Notes: a model not told the origin generated them from the sequence alone. Positions 22,511-35,372 are shown, counted from the first letter of the stretch. The stretch is DNA of 64,000 nucleotides from Lathyrus oleraceus (GCF_024323335.1 NC_066581.1:428686136-428750135); one strand, 5' to 3'. Numbers and translations: made by a program.

Positions 22511-22694
22511 GGTCTGGAAATATTTGCAAATAATACCTCAGTTCCTTGAAATTTTCGTGCGATGAATGTTATGATGTGCATGAATGCATGAATGCAACAA
22601 TCACAAATAAGGGATCACACACAAGGCAAATAAAGGTCAAGGGATGAATCAAGTCATTGTCAATATCAATCATCCATTTTGGTGTATTATGGTT

Positions 22695-23547
22695 TGCTCG
22701 CACCCAGCTGCAAGATATGACTCAACGTAACAATGAGTCATTTAAGGAATACACCTAGCATTGGAGAGAGCTTGCAGCTCGTGTCCAACCTCCTCTACTT
22801 GATAAGGAGTTAATTGATATGTTTATGGGAACTCTTCATGCCCAATACATGGAAAAAATGGTAGGATCCAGCTTGCCAACTTTCGCTGAGGTCGTTTCCG
22901 TGGGAGAACAAATTGAAAGCCAGATCAGGAAAGGAAAGTTGCCATGCTCCATCAATGCTTCAAGTGGAGTGAAAAAATCATATTCTAACCTCCCGAAGAA
23001 GCCAGAGGGTCAGGCCAATGCCATAATGGGAGGAGGAGGACATAGAACACATCCATATGTTCCCATAAATTATCATCACGTTTCCACTATCATACCAGCA
23101 ACATATCAACAACCATATCAGCAACCATATCAGCAACAATATTAGCAGCCATATCAGCAGTCGGCTTATCAGCAACACCAAAATCAACAACAACGTGCTC
23201 CACCACAACGTCAACCTAACTAACAGAGGGTAAGGAGGCCAGAAAGACATTTTGATCCGCTGCCAATACCATACAACAAGATCCTTCCCTACCTGCTAAA
23301 GGATGGATCAATCGCTTTGAAAGAGCTAACGCCTGCAACTCCACCCTATCCACCAGGCTATGACGCCAATGCTCATTGCGAGTATCATATGGGTGCCCCA
23401 GGACACACAGTGGATAATTGTAAGGCTTTCAAACACAAAGTCCAAGACCTGATTGACAGCAAAGCAGTTTCTTTCACGCCAGTTAGGCCAAACGTTGCAA
23501 CAAATCCCATGTCGGTGCATGCAGAGCAGAGTGAAGTTCAAAGATAA
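22695..23547 (+). pseudogene. Ogre-type gag, C-terminal part, broken
   Basis: This continues the gag interrupted at 13290. It carries RTQLQDMTQRNNESFKEYT, an in-frame TAG (about 22756), then HWRELAARVQPPLLDKELIDMF, EVVSVGEQIESQIRKGK, a YQQPYQQ repeat (23096-23170) with a further stop at 23143, another TAA at 23222, and a C/H motif CEYHMGAPGHTVDNC (about 23378-23422). Several stops and no protease motif follow. Its relation to 12544-13290 rests on the continuity of the gag core across the insert. Confidence 0.8.
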
Positions 23548-26351
23548 AACTTCACACCAGCCTGAACGAGCAGAACAATTCCTAACGAATCTAGCTTGAC
23601 AACAAATCAAGATATAAAGTCCCGTTTCCTCGAATGAAGGCAATCATTATGCCATTTTTACCATTTTGCATTCTTGTAATTTGTTCTTGTTTGTCTAAGT
23701 ACTGTTTGCTTTAAACATTGTTATTTGTATTTGGTTTTATTAATGGAATGATTACGCATGGTTTGAATCAATCTTTTCACATTCACTCATATTATTGCAT
23801 TTGCAAAGCACAAACACTTACTTTTCCACTTCACCTTCTTTATCACTATTGTTAGCAAGTATGGGAAGGAGGATGACAAAAACAAAATACTCATAATTGT
23901 TGATTGCATGCTTTCGGATAAAATCTCGCTAATGATGTGCATGCATTGTTTCAAATCCCTAAACACTGGAGAGATAAGGAGTTAATCCCTAGTCAACCAC
24001 TTCGAGCCCAGAAGTAGGAGGATCTACAAACCTTTATGCTTAACCTGGGGAAGGGTAGTGTTCAGTTGATCTGACTACGCATTCAAATTACAAGAGGAAA
24101 TGTCTCATATTAGGATCAACCACATATTCTTCGCACACATTCTAAAGTGTCGAAAGAACCATATAAAATCCAAGGTTTATGTCAGTTGTTCTTCAATGAC
24201 CAATGACTTGGTAGTCACACCCAAAAAAAATCATCAAAGAAAGAACCCTCTAAGTCAAGCGCCCTAAAAGGAAACTTAGGCAAAAACTGGGGCAATCCCG
24301 ATGGATTAAAGCTTCAAAAAGCGGTCCATGCAAAATTAGGGATCAAAACAAAAATCGAGAGAGACAATGAAAGTCCTCAACAAAACAAGAATCAATGACC
24401 ATCATACCAAGATCGAAAGGTCACCAATATTCATGAAGAACCAAATAAGAAAACTGCCATTTCAAGAGATCTTACACTGCTGAACTCTCGTAAAAGTTTA
24501 ATGTGTGCGTTGAATTAACTGAACATAGGATTGGAGATCATCATGAAGAAGGGGTGGGTTAAAGCAAAACTTGAGCCTTATATCCTTGTGTTCAATAACC
24601 GTGAACCAAGCCACGATACAACCCTCAAAAGACCTAATTGAAGTAAGGTTTATTCAGAAAGCATGCTACAGCAAGGTTGTGCAAGTTGACTCCTAGAAAT
24701 TTGCTAATATTCTATTCTCACTTTATCACTCACACCACTAACATGCTAGCTAAAATCAACACCGTGTTTGGACTCATGGTCCACTTGCCACACACTACCA
24801 CGACACTCCAAATGAATGATTGTTTTTCAAGACTTGCATAACTATTGCATTAAAATCACCATTTCTTGAATGAACAATTCTTAAACTGCAAGTCAGTACT
24901 TGACATCGAGGAAACGCCAACAGAGGGCAATTCGAAAGATACTTGATCATTGGTCCTGACACGAATCAAGACCATCTCATAATCCTATGAATCAGGGGCA
25001 TGGCATCTTTTGATTATGTTGACTTAAGAAGTGGTCAGTATAAGGCAAGTCTCCAGGCAACAGTTGGCCATGGAGAAACACACTTCAATACTCAGTCTGC
25101 CTGGGGCAAGTCTCTCGAAAGCTCAATCAGGGGCAAAATTACTCCAAGAGTACAGTGAAAACCAACTCCTAAAGATCAGTCGATAGAAGAGAACCGTTTC
25201 AAGAATCAGCTAATCAGGGGAAGACCATTGCAAGATTTAGACATGGGAGGAAACAAACTCGAACCATGTCATGGGATGATCATTCCTAAAAGTTTCCTTT
25301 TAAGGAGAAGTCCTTTAAATACCCTACAGACTGGGGCAAGACAAGTTACAAGGGGAAAGTTCCCTCCATATCTTCACGTCGGTCAAACAGATCGTGTCGG
25401 ACACTAGTAACGGTTTGAATTCACAACAAAGTGTCGAAAGTTCACGCCAATACAACATCATATATTAACAAGAATTCTTATGGCATATCAAAGGCATAAT
25501 CATCATGTGTTGATCATGTCGCTATACTCAGTTACAGGCTGGCCAAATATCTCAGAAGAAGAAGCCAAGATCGCCTCAAGGGCAAAGACAACGTATCAGT
25601 AAGAAATCAAACTTGGGGCACCAGGAGTATCCACATCCGTTGTGTGTTCATCACGTAATCAACTACCGAGTGTCGGGAAGTCAGATCCTTTCACCAACCA
25701 ATAATCCAACCCATATTGACAGTTACCAGAAAAACCAAAGTCCACCTTGTTGGCATCCCACATAAAAAACAAATATAATCAGCATTGGTATCTATGAAAG
25801 ACATCGCCTTTGAAAAAGGGAGGCCAATCCCGAACAAGCCAATCATCCTCTGCATTCAAACATGCATTGCATGCATCACCTCATATATAATGCATACATG
25901 ACATTTATGCATATAACACGAATCAGGATCCAAGGGTTTAGCTGTAAGAATCTGGGTCAACCCTCAGTCAACTCATTGGTACTTTCTCCGAGTGAGTTCC
26001 TACCCTATGTCGTTTTACCATTAGGCGTCCCCTATTGAATTATACCCCTTAACCTTTTGTTCATGAGATGTTATCCTCGGTTAAAGTCATTGGTATTTTC
26101 GTTGAGAAAGTTCCTGTCCTCTATTGTTGGGTGTTTCCCATTGAGTTGCATCCTTTAACCTTTTGTTGTCGAGACGTCATCCTCAGTAGATTCAATGATT
26201 TCTTTGAATAAATTCCAAACTTGTTTGTTTCTCATTGGGCGTCCCTCAATAATTCGTTTCCTTTAAACCTTCGGTAAAGTGAAAATTACATCCTTCCAGA
26301 GAATATATTTTCTGCAACCTTTTGTTGTTGATACCCCCAAGTAGTATTACC
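23548..26351 (+). other. Ogre 3' region without pol
   Basis: Directly after gag the sequence is of the type found downstream of pol in Ogre elements: ATTCTTGTAATTTGTTCTTG, AAGTACTGTTTGCTTTAAACATTG, and many GGGGCAA-type purine runs between 24990 and 25620. No protease, reverse transcriptase, RNase H or integrase coding is visible, so the element lost pol by deletion or belongs to a non-autonomous gag-only form. I see no gene here. Confidence 0.65.
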
Positions 26352-27411
26352 CAGTAAAGTTCCAATACTACCCAACAAGTTGGGTTTACTGAACTTTGCC
26401 AGTAGCCTTATTTTTCCAATATTTTTCTCGCTATCATCCTTTTGGTGAAAGTCCCTTGATGAATAATGATCATCGTCATGTTTACGATAACCATTATCTT
26501 TTTGGTAATGGTAAATCCTTGACATTTGTGATCTTACCATCACTCTTTTGATGTCGATGATCCTTGAAGTTATTGGTCTGACCTTCATCCTTTTGGTGAA
26601 TAATGACCTCTCATTATTAAAACTTATTGTCATCCTTTTGGTGGTAATAAGTTTTGTCATTTGATCTTACCGTCATCCTTTCGGTGTCGATGATCCTTGA
26701 AGTTATTGGTCTGACCTTCATCCTTTTGGTGAATAGTGACCTCTCATTATTAAAACTTATTGTCATCCTTTTGGTGGTAACAAGTTTTGTTATTTGACCT
26801 TACCTTCATCCTTTTGGTGAATGGTAACCTCTGCAAATATTACAGCTTATCGTCATCCTTTTGGTGTCGGCGATCCTTGTGGTAATAGGGATCCTTATCA
26901 TTTTTGTTCAACCATCATCCTTTTGTTGATGGCGATCTTTGTTATTATGTCTAATAATTATCCTTTTGGTGATGGCGTCTAGTTCGATCTAAATATCATC
27001 CTTTTGGTGATAGAGATTATGGAGTTTGGTTTAAATTATCATCCTTTTGGTGATTGTGACATTGGGAAGGTTCAATCTTACTGTCATCCCTTTGGTGTCA
27101 GCGATATTTGAAGTTATTATAACTTGGTATCATCCTTTTGGTGGTAACAAGTTTCGAAGTTATGATCTCACCTTCATCCTTTTGGTGATGGTGATTGTTG
27201 ACTCATTATCATCCTTTTGGTGATAACGGGTTTTGTTTTGATCTTACCTTCATCCTTTTGGTGATGGTGATCATTTATGTTGTTGTAACTTATTATCATC
27301 CTTTTGGTGATAACAAGTTTTTTTCTGATCTTACCTTCATCCTTTTGGTGATGGTGATCATTTAGGTTATTGTGACTTATTATCATCCTTTTGGTGACAA
27401 CTATTTTGTTA
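26352..27411 (+). repeat. Ogre 3' UTR with hairpin minisatellite, copy 2
   Basis: Nearly the same sequence as 5643 to about 6690, starting at the same CCAGTAAAGTTCC. This copy is uninterrupted at its left, which gives the empty site for the minus-strand insertion at 5642. It stops at GGTGACAACTATTTTG near 27411, before reaching the polypurine tract. Confidence 0.85.
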
Positions 27412-27437
27412 GAATAGTTGTGATATCTAGGGAGATC

Positions 27438-28791
27438 TGTTGTGGAAATTGAAGGAGAAGAGCGATCCAAAATGCAACGGAATTTAAAATTTCTCCTTTA
27501 GTGATCCTTACGAATGAGCATGATCAGTGATAGAATCGTTACCTCTTGTGGCGATTGTAACCTTTGATGCAAATCTACGGAGCGATCACGAACGTTGAAA
27601 GATGACAACGCCTCTACTCAGTCCACACAAACGGATTCCTTCAATCTCAGTGCTAGCTACTACGAATGAAGGCTTTGAGTGAGAGAGAGAGAAACGAAAT
27701 TGCAACTGCACAAATGCTTCTACACAAGGGTTCTATTTATAGAATCACTTGTGTGGGCTGCAAGCTAAAAATACCACTTAAGTGTATGTGACCCATATCT
27801 TATAATATGCCAAAATCACTTAAGCGCGTGGTACCTTACCATATTTTGTATTCTACTTAAGTACATCGTACCTTACGATGTTCTACAATTCACTTAAGTG
27901 CACCGTACATTACGGTATTCCTTAGTTACTCTATCTCTCATCAATCCGTTCTTTTGTGTATGACCCTGTAGGTTTTCGCGGCATTCGCAATTATATTAAA
28001 TCATGTATTTAACATAATAAACAGTGAGCGGTATCTAGCAACACATCACTGCTACCCAAGACACGAAAATGTCATGTGATCTGACAAATCCTTTTGTGAT
28101 AATACTTATGTGTACAATTACCCTTTTGCCCTTATGTCTATATTGAACACAAGGCATAGACCGTGCCATCCTTGTCTAGTTCAATATTGGGCTCATAGAC
28201 ATTTATCCTGTTATGCAGGATGGGCAAATTCCATCTAGGTCACTCATGTCCCTTAGCATGCTTCGTGGAGTACCCATCAACTATCTTTATGGTCATCTAG
28301 TTACGGACAATGTTTGATCAGCAATAAGGCACTCGACTCTACATCTAGGGTCCATAATGGTTTCAGGTCAAAGGGTGGTATACACCATTATCACCATGAG
28401 AATAACTTATGACACTTTGCATAATATTCTATATAGTATTCTCATAGCGGGTCAATCCAGTATAAATATTACTCTTAATATTCATACCTATGTTTAAGAC
28501 TTGATAACTCCTTATCCATGATCCATGAGATGTGATCATCAGTCTATATACATAATAGTCTTAATGCTTTAATGTTATCCCACTTCACAATAAAGCTCGA
28601 CTACGGATACTTTAAGAATAATGTCCTTATGTTTAATGTGATCTCATGATTAAGTCACATTTGATACATTAAACGGACTAGCTATTCTAGGGACTTTATT
28701 AAACAAACATAATAAAGAAAAAGCCTTTTATTATTAATAAATAATTCGATACAAGTACCAAAAGTATTGACCTCTAGGGCTTACACCAACA
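27438..28791 (-). repeat. Ty1/copia-type LTR (1354 bp), solo
   Basis: The minus strand starts TGTTGGTGTAAGCCC and ends CCACAACA. It contains a TATA box (TCTATAAATAGAA, complement of about 27733-27745) and the CT-rich leader usual for copia LTRs. No interior adjoins it. The flanks (AGATC on the left, GAAAT on the right) do not match, so no target duplication supports a simple solo LTR. Confidence 0.7.
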
Positions 28792-29290
28792 GAAATGATG
28801 TCGGAATTACAAAGTATAATTGGTTTCATAATCGGTAAGAAACCCACAAGGATAGAAAAGAAGAAAACAATAAGAACACAATGAAATTGGTTATAAAATG
28901 TTATTCTTTACTTTCTATTTGAAATAATATTACAAGTGTTACAGAATAGAAAATAATCTCTCTCACCCTAACTCGGATTTTCCTTATACAATGATGATAT
29001 GCTAGTATGTTATTTATAAGAAAACTAACACACTAAACGAATGGACTTTTACATACAAATCTATTACACAAGCTAACTTAGAGAATAATCCAACTTAAAC
29101 AATTGGGCATAACAAACAAATCCAATTCAACGGGCTAACAATCCTAGCATACTTCGACTACAACATGTGAACAGACTTTGACGACATGCTAATGATCTTG
29201 TCGGATTGTCGAACCAAGAAGCTACCCTTCGATCGTGCTAGAATTCTATCCAATATCTCACAAGATAATGCAAATGTAACCAGTACTATT
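28792..29290 (-). repeat. Second copia-like LTR fragment
   Basis: The minus strand reads like the promoter-to-U5 part of a copia LTR: TATA-like CTTATAAA (29020-29013), then CGGATTTTCC-type leader sequence and AGAGAGATTATTTTC, ending TCCGACATCATTTC at the border of the neighbouring LTR. The upstream limit is uncertain. Confidence 0.35.
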
Positions 29291-32180
29291 AGGTGGATAT
29301 TTATATTACTATGAATATGGAATACTTAGTTGTGACAAAAATTCTTAATCAAACATTCGTCAATTGCCACTTCACCCAAGAGATTACAGGATTATGACTA
29401 ATAAAAAGGGGTATGTGGCAAGAGGATGTGTGCAACTGTTTTATTAGAATATTCGTGATATCTAGGGAGATCATTATGGTTTCATACGTGGTTACCACAT
29501 AGATATAGGCAAAGGCATCAAAGAGGGGCCTAATCATTTTTCTTATTATATTTTTACATGTTTAGTTTTATTTTTCCAATTTTAATCATTGTTTACAAAC
29601 TAACTCAATAAACTACACATACCGCCCCACCCAGTTATGTTATGATATTTACATTTTTAAATACAAGTATGATTTCCTTAGTCTTATTCAAATTATACAA
29701 TATCTATGGAGATGATACAAATTTAGTCACTTCTTGTGATTTTTATTGACACAAATTATATACTAGTATTGCAAAGATTATTAAGTTCAATAAAGCCATC
29801 TTATATTTTTGCTAAGTTTTTGTAGAATTCGCTAAGAGAAATATTATCCTATTAGAGAATTTAACTTATTCAAATTTAGGGGGGTCATGGCTGAAATTCC
29901 CTAAACGAAATTTATTGCATAAGTGAGTATTTAAGTCACTTATCAATTCATTTATATCCACATAAAACATTTAAAACTACATGTCTCTCGCTCATTCAAG
30001 ATTAAGGTATTCAAACATTTTAATTCTCACACTTTCATAAATTATGCTCTTATCATTCCTACGTTATTCTTGTGCTCACTTTGAAATTTAAATCTATGGT
30101 CTATTCGTGAAAATTTAAAAGATCTAGAACTCATAAGTTATGGTTTAGTTTTCAACTAGGATATGCTTATGCGTTACATTTTATGCCTAGTTTGAATGAT
30201 ATTGAGGAGCATATGTTGTTAGAATATGGCGATTGCAAAAATTTGCAATGTATGAAGATTAAATTATGTATTGTTGGAATTTATTGCAACAAAATGTGAT
30301 AGTCTCCTTTTTATGAATAAACAAACAACATTTTTGAAAAAGTTGAAGTATTAATAAGTTGGTATTTTTTTTATCACATTTTGAGAGATTAAATGTTGTT
30401 AAACATTTGCCATTTTTGTTGAATTTGAAACAATGTAGGAATTCCATTGATGTAGAGTTATAATGGATATAATTGATTTATCTGTGTCTTGTTAATCATG
30501 TTTAAATAGGACTCAGAAAACAAACACATTTCCATGACTTGTGGGCAAACCATTTTATCCAAAGGGGGTGAATTAGGTGTGAGATATTGAAGGCTAGCTT
30601 AAAGAATCAAAGAGTTATGCGTTGGAAGCCAAGAAAGTTAAGTTATAAGGAAATTTTATATTGAGCAATCTTTTGAATAGAAAACGAGGATTATAAGGCA
30701 ACCTAAGGAAAATAGGGAAAATCCATTAATCGAAGAATCTTTTGATTATCGGATGCAATGAGGTAGAGTCCCTTTTTCTTAACGCCAAAGGAATCTCATT
30801 TATCTAATATAGCATTCCTTCAATTTGCAAAGAGGAGTCACAATGGAAAATTGTATAGAGAAGCTTATGCAACACATAGTTAGATACATCAAGATTGTTG
30901 AGTTCACTAGAGAGGAAATATTGAAGATGGTTCAAGGTGGATACATATACGAGTTCAATGGATCATTCGTGAATGTTGTTTCATCTCACTTGTATCATCT
31001 ATACTCCTACCATAAAATTGAGTAACTAAACTTTAACTTATTGGAGTTATATTTAACTAACTATATTAGGATGTATTCGTGACGACAACCCGAGTTCTCA
31101 CATCTTTTAATTTTAGAAAGAGTTGTGGGGTCATGTTGCATGTTTCATTGTGTAACATTTTCGTTATTAGGGAGAGATTAGTGTCATCATTGTTCCTTTA
31201 ATGTAAGAGTAATGACCCCCAATATTTTAGTAGGTACTTAATTGCATCCTCAATATTTCGCTTGTATATATTCATATGTGTCAGCTCTCACCCATGTTAA
31301 CTTTTCTAAGTCGTAACCCTTTATGTCCAAGTGTGAACCTCGACTAGATGTATGAGAAGTATGAGAGAAGATTTTAAAAATATAACTAGTGATGCAAGGA
31401 TCACATCACCTGGTCGATGATTTGTCTCATAAGTTCATACAAAAACAAGTCTCATTGTTGTTTTTCTACGTTGAAGATAATTTCAAAGCCTCCACATTAA
31501 ACTTTTAGGGAATTGCCTAACCAAAAAGATTAAAAATTATTTTTTATAAGGTGAAGTTTCCGTAATTTCATGTTACATGGTGTTGGAATTTAGATAAACA
31601 CATTCTTCCCACTGGTGTACTTTCTTCTTATGGCATAAATGGAAAATTGTGTACTTTCTTCTTATGGTTTAATGGAGTTCTCTCATAGACTAATGAAAAC
31701 CTTAATAAAACTTAGCATCACTTTAGAATCAATTTTAAATTTCTTACAAAATAATATATAATATAACTTAGATGTTATCTTTATAATTTAAAAATATATT
31801 TTTCATTTTTAAATGACAAGACTTTAGTAACTAGATTAGAAAAAGGAAATTTATCAAGTATAATTGAATTTTTTAAATAAAAATTAATTGAATAAGAAAA
31901 AAATATAAATAAGAGTATACTAAATATTCACCCACGTTGCAAATTAATTTAACATTGTCTTTCAATAAAAAAATCATCTTTATGTCATATTATACCATTA
32001 ATTTTAAAATGTTAATGTAATTTGACGAATATACGTTGATTATTTATAAATATTTCACAGTCGGACATCCCACGTCTTCTCTACAAATAATCAGTTAGAA
32101 ACTTTAAATTAAATTAAAATACATCTATACAAATTTTCCAATTAATTTTATAGAAATTGATATTGTAGAAAAATGATTTT
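29291..32180. other. AT-rich tract, no recognised feature
   Basis: Only short frames occur (for example 30825-31025 on the plus strand, 66 residues, unrecognised). An imperfect repeat of about 38 bp at 29449-29486 matches 27406-27437. GTGTACTTTCTTCTTATGG occurs twice (about 31615 and 31652). I see no gene, RNA gene or complete mobile element. Confidence 0.6.
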
Positions 32181-32249
32181 TAAATAACCATTTAAAAAAA
32201 AAACGAAAATAACAAATAATTCAAAAAAGAAAAATAACCACTTTTAGAA

Positions 32250-32470
32250 GAGGATGCGCCGGATGAACTGGCGCATCCCCTAAGCTAGCAAAGAAGGCGC
32301 CCAATGCATTCACGCATGCATTGGGCTCCTAATAAGGAGGCGCCAATAGTATTGGTGCATGCATTGACCCTCATGAGGAGGCGCCAATGCCCCTGGCGCC
32401 TGAGTGGTGTCTGGCGCCTGCATGTTGTGTCATGTTGGGCGTCAACCCTCTTGGCGCATGCATTTTATGT
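32250..32470. repeat. Left subterminal GGCGCC-rich region of the MULE
   Basis: Short imperfect units combine GGCGCC(A/C), AATGCA and GCATGCATTG at about 30-45-bp spacing. It is markedly GC-richer than its surroundings. Confidence 0.6.
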
Positions 32471-32479
32471 CCACTCTGT

Positions 32480-32834
32480 ATAAATATCACGCTTTGGATG
32501 CAATATTTTTCATACAAAAGCATCCCCTACTACCATATTTTCTCTAATTCAACCTCACTCACCTTCAAGTTTCTGTATTTTAACCATGTCTGCATACATT
32601 CAGAAGCGAAACGCCAATGTAATATTTTCCGCCGTTGCAGCTCCGGTATAGATTCGGCTCTGGAACACAAATACGTTTGAACGTCTTAATCGGACGTTGT
32701 ACAGTTGGTTAGAGGGAGAAATTGGAGAGGGTGAAAGGATTAGAAGAATATAATGGCTTGTGTCCATGTTCAACCAAATGGAGAAGTGCACGAATGAGTG
32801 GATATTAAGGTCGACCAAGACGCTCGTAGGATGA
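32480..32834 (+). pseudogene. Small gene-like unit carried by the MULE, unrecognised
   Basis: A TATA box (GTATAAATATC at 32479-32489) is followed about 100 bp downstream by ATG at 32586 and a frame of 83 codons to TGA at 32834. The protein begins MSAYIQKRNANVIFSAVAAP and includes IRLWNTNTFERLNRTLYSW, LEGEIGEGERIRR, then WLVSMFNQMEKCTNEW. Two in-frame stops (TAG at about 32658, TAA at about 32751) break it. The composition is protein-like and the unit runs opposite to the transposase, inside the MULE. I do not recognise the family. It may be an accessory MULE gene or a captured host fragment. Confidence 0.45.
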
Positions 32835-33009
32835 TGCATTACATGTTCAAAATTGGTTTCATGGTTGTAATCACATAGTTCTTGTATTCTAGTTGTTTTA
32901 ATTTTTTGTGTTATTGTTTATGTAATGGTACTTTCGTCACAGACGTCTAATATGAAATAAATTTAGTTTTTCATATATTGCAATAGAGGTACATGTGAGT
33001 TTATCTGGT

Positions 33010-35372
33010 TGTGCTCATTCCAACACTAGGATAGTTATTACGATTGTGACTTGGCTGACGGCATGAACTACATAATCTAACCATTTTATTCGCCATATCC
33101 ATTTCGGTTCCAGGTACTGTTTGGGCGACCCTTTTTCTTCCTTCGTATAACTTCGTTGTGTCAGACGATGTCCCCTTGATATTCTGGCCAATAATCCTCT
33201 TTTGGCACTATGGAAAAACTAATTTTATAAACATTTGATAGGCTGATGACTTTGTAAACTTCAGATAGCAAGTATGATGGATCCCTTCGAACCTTTGAGC
33301 ATGCTGCAATGACATGGGAGTAGGGCGTACGAAAGGCTTGGAATTTTCCGCAATTGCACCAACCTCTATCTAGTTCGACTCTGTACTGTCCCATCGGCAT
33401 GTCCTCATTGTGATCCATGGACTCGGCAACACTATATCAACCTTTAGTGCAGTCAAACACCGTGACTACATGTGTGTTTGCTTTGCCAACTTCATGTCTA
33501 ATGAGTTTCATTGAAGCATCACTGAACAACTGCCCAGATTGCAACACTGAACTCCATTGGGAACATCGACTCTCAAATAGCGCCCCTAGCCTGAAATATG
33601 TTACCTGCACCAAAGCGGTTATAGGTAGGTTACAGATGCCTTTAAAGACAGAGTTCATTGATTCCACAAGATTTGTTGTCATGTGGCCCTAATGTTTACC
33701 GTTGTCGTATCCACTTCTCCAATGGAATACTATCGATTCATCGTACTGCATCTTCGTTTGACAATCTTATTTCTTCACGATAGTGTTTGAAAGAAGGTTC
33801 TGATAATGCATAACCTGCATTGACAACCTTCTTCCGCAGCGTCTTATCTTTGATTTCCCGCATGAAATTCTAAGCAATATGTCTAATACATAACACATGC
33901 GTCGAAAGAGGATTTTGCCAGCCATTATCAATGTTATTATATGCATTGATGATTGAAGCGTGTCTGTCGAAGATTAAACATAAGTTAGGCTGAGGTGCAA
34001 CGTGAAATCAGAGATTTCTTAGGAAAAAACTCCATCCCTTAGCAGTCTCCCCTTCAACTAGGGCAAAGGCGATTGGAAAAATGTTGTTGTTCCCATCTTG
34101 TGCCACTGCCATCAGTAGCATTCCTTTGTATTTCCCATACAACCATGTACCATCAATTTGTATAATTGGTTTATAGAAAGAAAAAGCCATGATGCATGGT
34201 TGATATGCCCAGAAGAGACGGTGGAATATTCCATTTCCAACAGCATATGTCCCGTCTGGTGTATACGCGAGCAATGTTTCCAACTTGACAATAGTCCCAG
34301 GACCATATTATTTTAGAGCCAACAGGTATTTTGGAAGTTGTTTGTAAGACTCCTTCCAATTGCCAAACACTTTTTCAACAACCTTTGTCCTAGCTATCCA
34401 CGCCTTCCTATATGATGGAGTGTACTCGTACTCTACCCTAATATGCGAGATTATTGTACTCACCTTTAATGACAGATTGTCGCCAATGACAGACAATATT
34501 TCATCGCATATTAGCTGAGAGCTTAATTTTCGATGATCCTGCATTGGGTTTGTCAGCATGCATGTGTGGTCTAGACCCATTGATCCAATCTCCCAAGACT
34601 CGTTCCTCTTCCGGTACGAAGCTGACAACCTAAAAAGGCAGTGCTCATTCGGACAATAAATTTTATACCTCAATGCGTTAGTTCTGTTAACTCTGAAATC
34701 AGCTGATTGTTGCATGTGTAATTTCTTAATGGCTTTTACACATTCCTCTTTTGTGCGAAATGTGTCTCCTTGTTTCAAAGATCCTTGCATTTGCACATAA
34801 GGATTGTACCATATATCTGATGAAGGTTCATCGGAACCCAAATTCAACCTTGTCATACGTTGGGGTGGACAATATACATGACTAGCTGGTATCGACTCTT
34901 CTTCCTCATCAGCGTTCACCATTGAATCAACCATGATCTCGGCTTCTTATTCTTCGTCATCTGGAACATTCACCTCAGCTTGTTCGTCATCAGTTTAACA
35001 AAACATTTGCGACTGATCAATGAACTGAGACACTTGTTGTTGATGTGGTAATATATACCACTATATATCGTTGAAACCGGATTGTTCGTGACTGACAAAC
35101 ATATGCTGAACATCGTCATCATCTCGAATCTTCTTCTGATAAAACTTCACCTGGTTTTCTACAAACCAAACCGGATTTTTATAGATGATTTGACCCACAT
35201 TACTGCACTGCAATTTCTTTTCTATTCTTTGTTTCAGATGTAAAAAATTTGATCGTCGATTTATTATAAACCGAGTTACCTTTGTATTTCGAAAACAAAA
35301 ACCGAATAACTGATGATCAAATATTTCACTTTCGATATGAGCAATGATCATGTAATTTTGTGTGGAAGACAT
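33010..35372 (-). pseudogene. MULE (MuDR-type) transposase, multiply broken
   Basis: Successive minus-strand pieces read as one protein: an N-terminal domain (35372-35061); an acidic linker; the MuDR N-terminal domain (34934-34308: TFRTKEECVKAIKKLHMQQ, YKIYCPNEHCLFRLSASYRK); the catalytic domain (34283 to about 33850: PIIQIDGTWLYGKYKG with the first Asp, then LCLIFDRHASI with the second); then NLVESMNSVFKG (33680); the SWIM finger (about 33370-33300); and a degenerate C-terminal zinc knuckle (CSSCRQPSHNRNNYP, about 33015-33060). Breaks include stops near 35061, 34308 and 34008 and a frameshift between 34008 and 33682. The SWIM motif reads CNC...TPYSHVIAAC, with Tyr where the family has the third Cys. 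It is not functional. Confidence 0.85.

Larger units (their letters stand above)
17966..22694 (-). mobile_element. Ogre interior fragment (ORF1, gag, protease), inverted
   Basis: Minus-strand order is: leader (22694 to 22511), ORF1 (22510 to 21009), a (TA)n stretch, gag and protease (20626 to 17966). ORF1 upstream of gag is diagnostic of Ogre. Both LTRs are absent. The left end abuts the truncated plus-strand LTR and the right end abuts plus-strand gag at about 22695. Together with 13291-17965 it forms a 9.4-kb compound insert that splits another element's gag. Confidence 0.8.
7587..27411 (+). mobile_element. Ogre-type Ty3/gypsy element, gag-only, split by a nested insert
   Basis: The parts, in order, are: LTR 7587-11710; primer site 11713; leader; gag 12544-13290 continuing at 22695-23547; a 3' region with no recognisable pol; and the hairpin minisatellite 26352-27411. 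The right end is lost, since the array stops at about 27411 where copia-related sequence starts. Gag is interrupted by the compound insert 13291-22694. The 3' UTR preceding the LTR (5643-7586) belongs to the same family, so polypurine tract, LTR and primer site share one LTR without target duplication. This looks like a tandem element pair made by LTR recombination. Confidence 0.75.

Noticed and set aside
30825..31025. 66-residue plus-strand ORF
   Set aside because: Short, AT-rich, unrecognised, no promoter or conserved neighbour.
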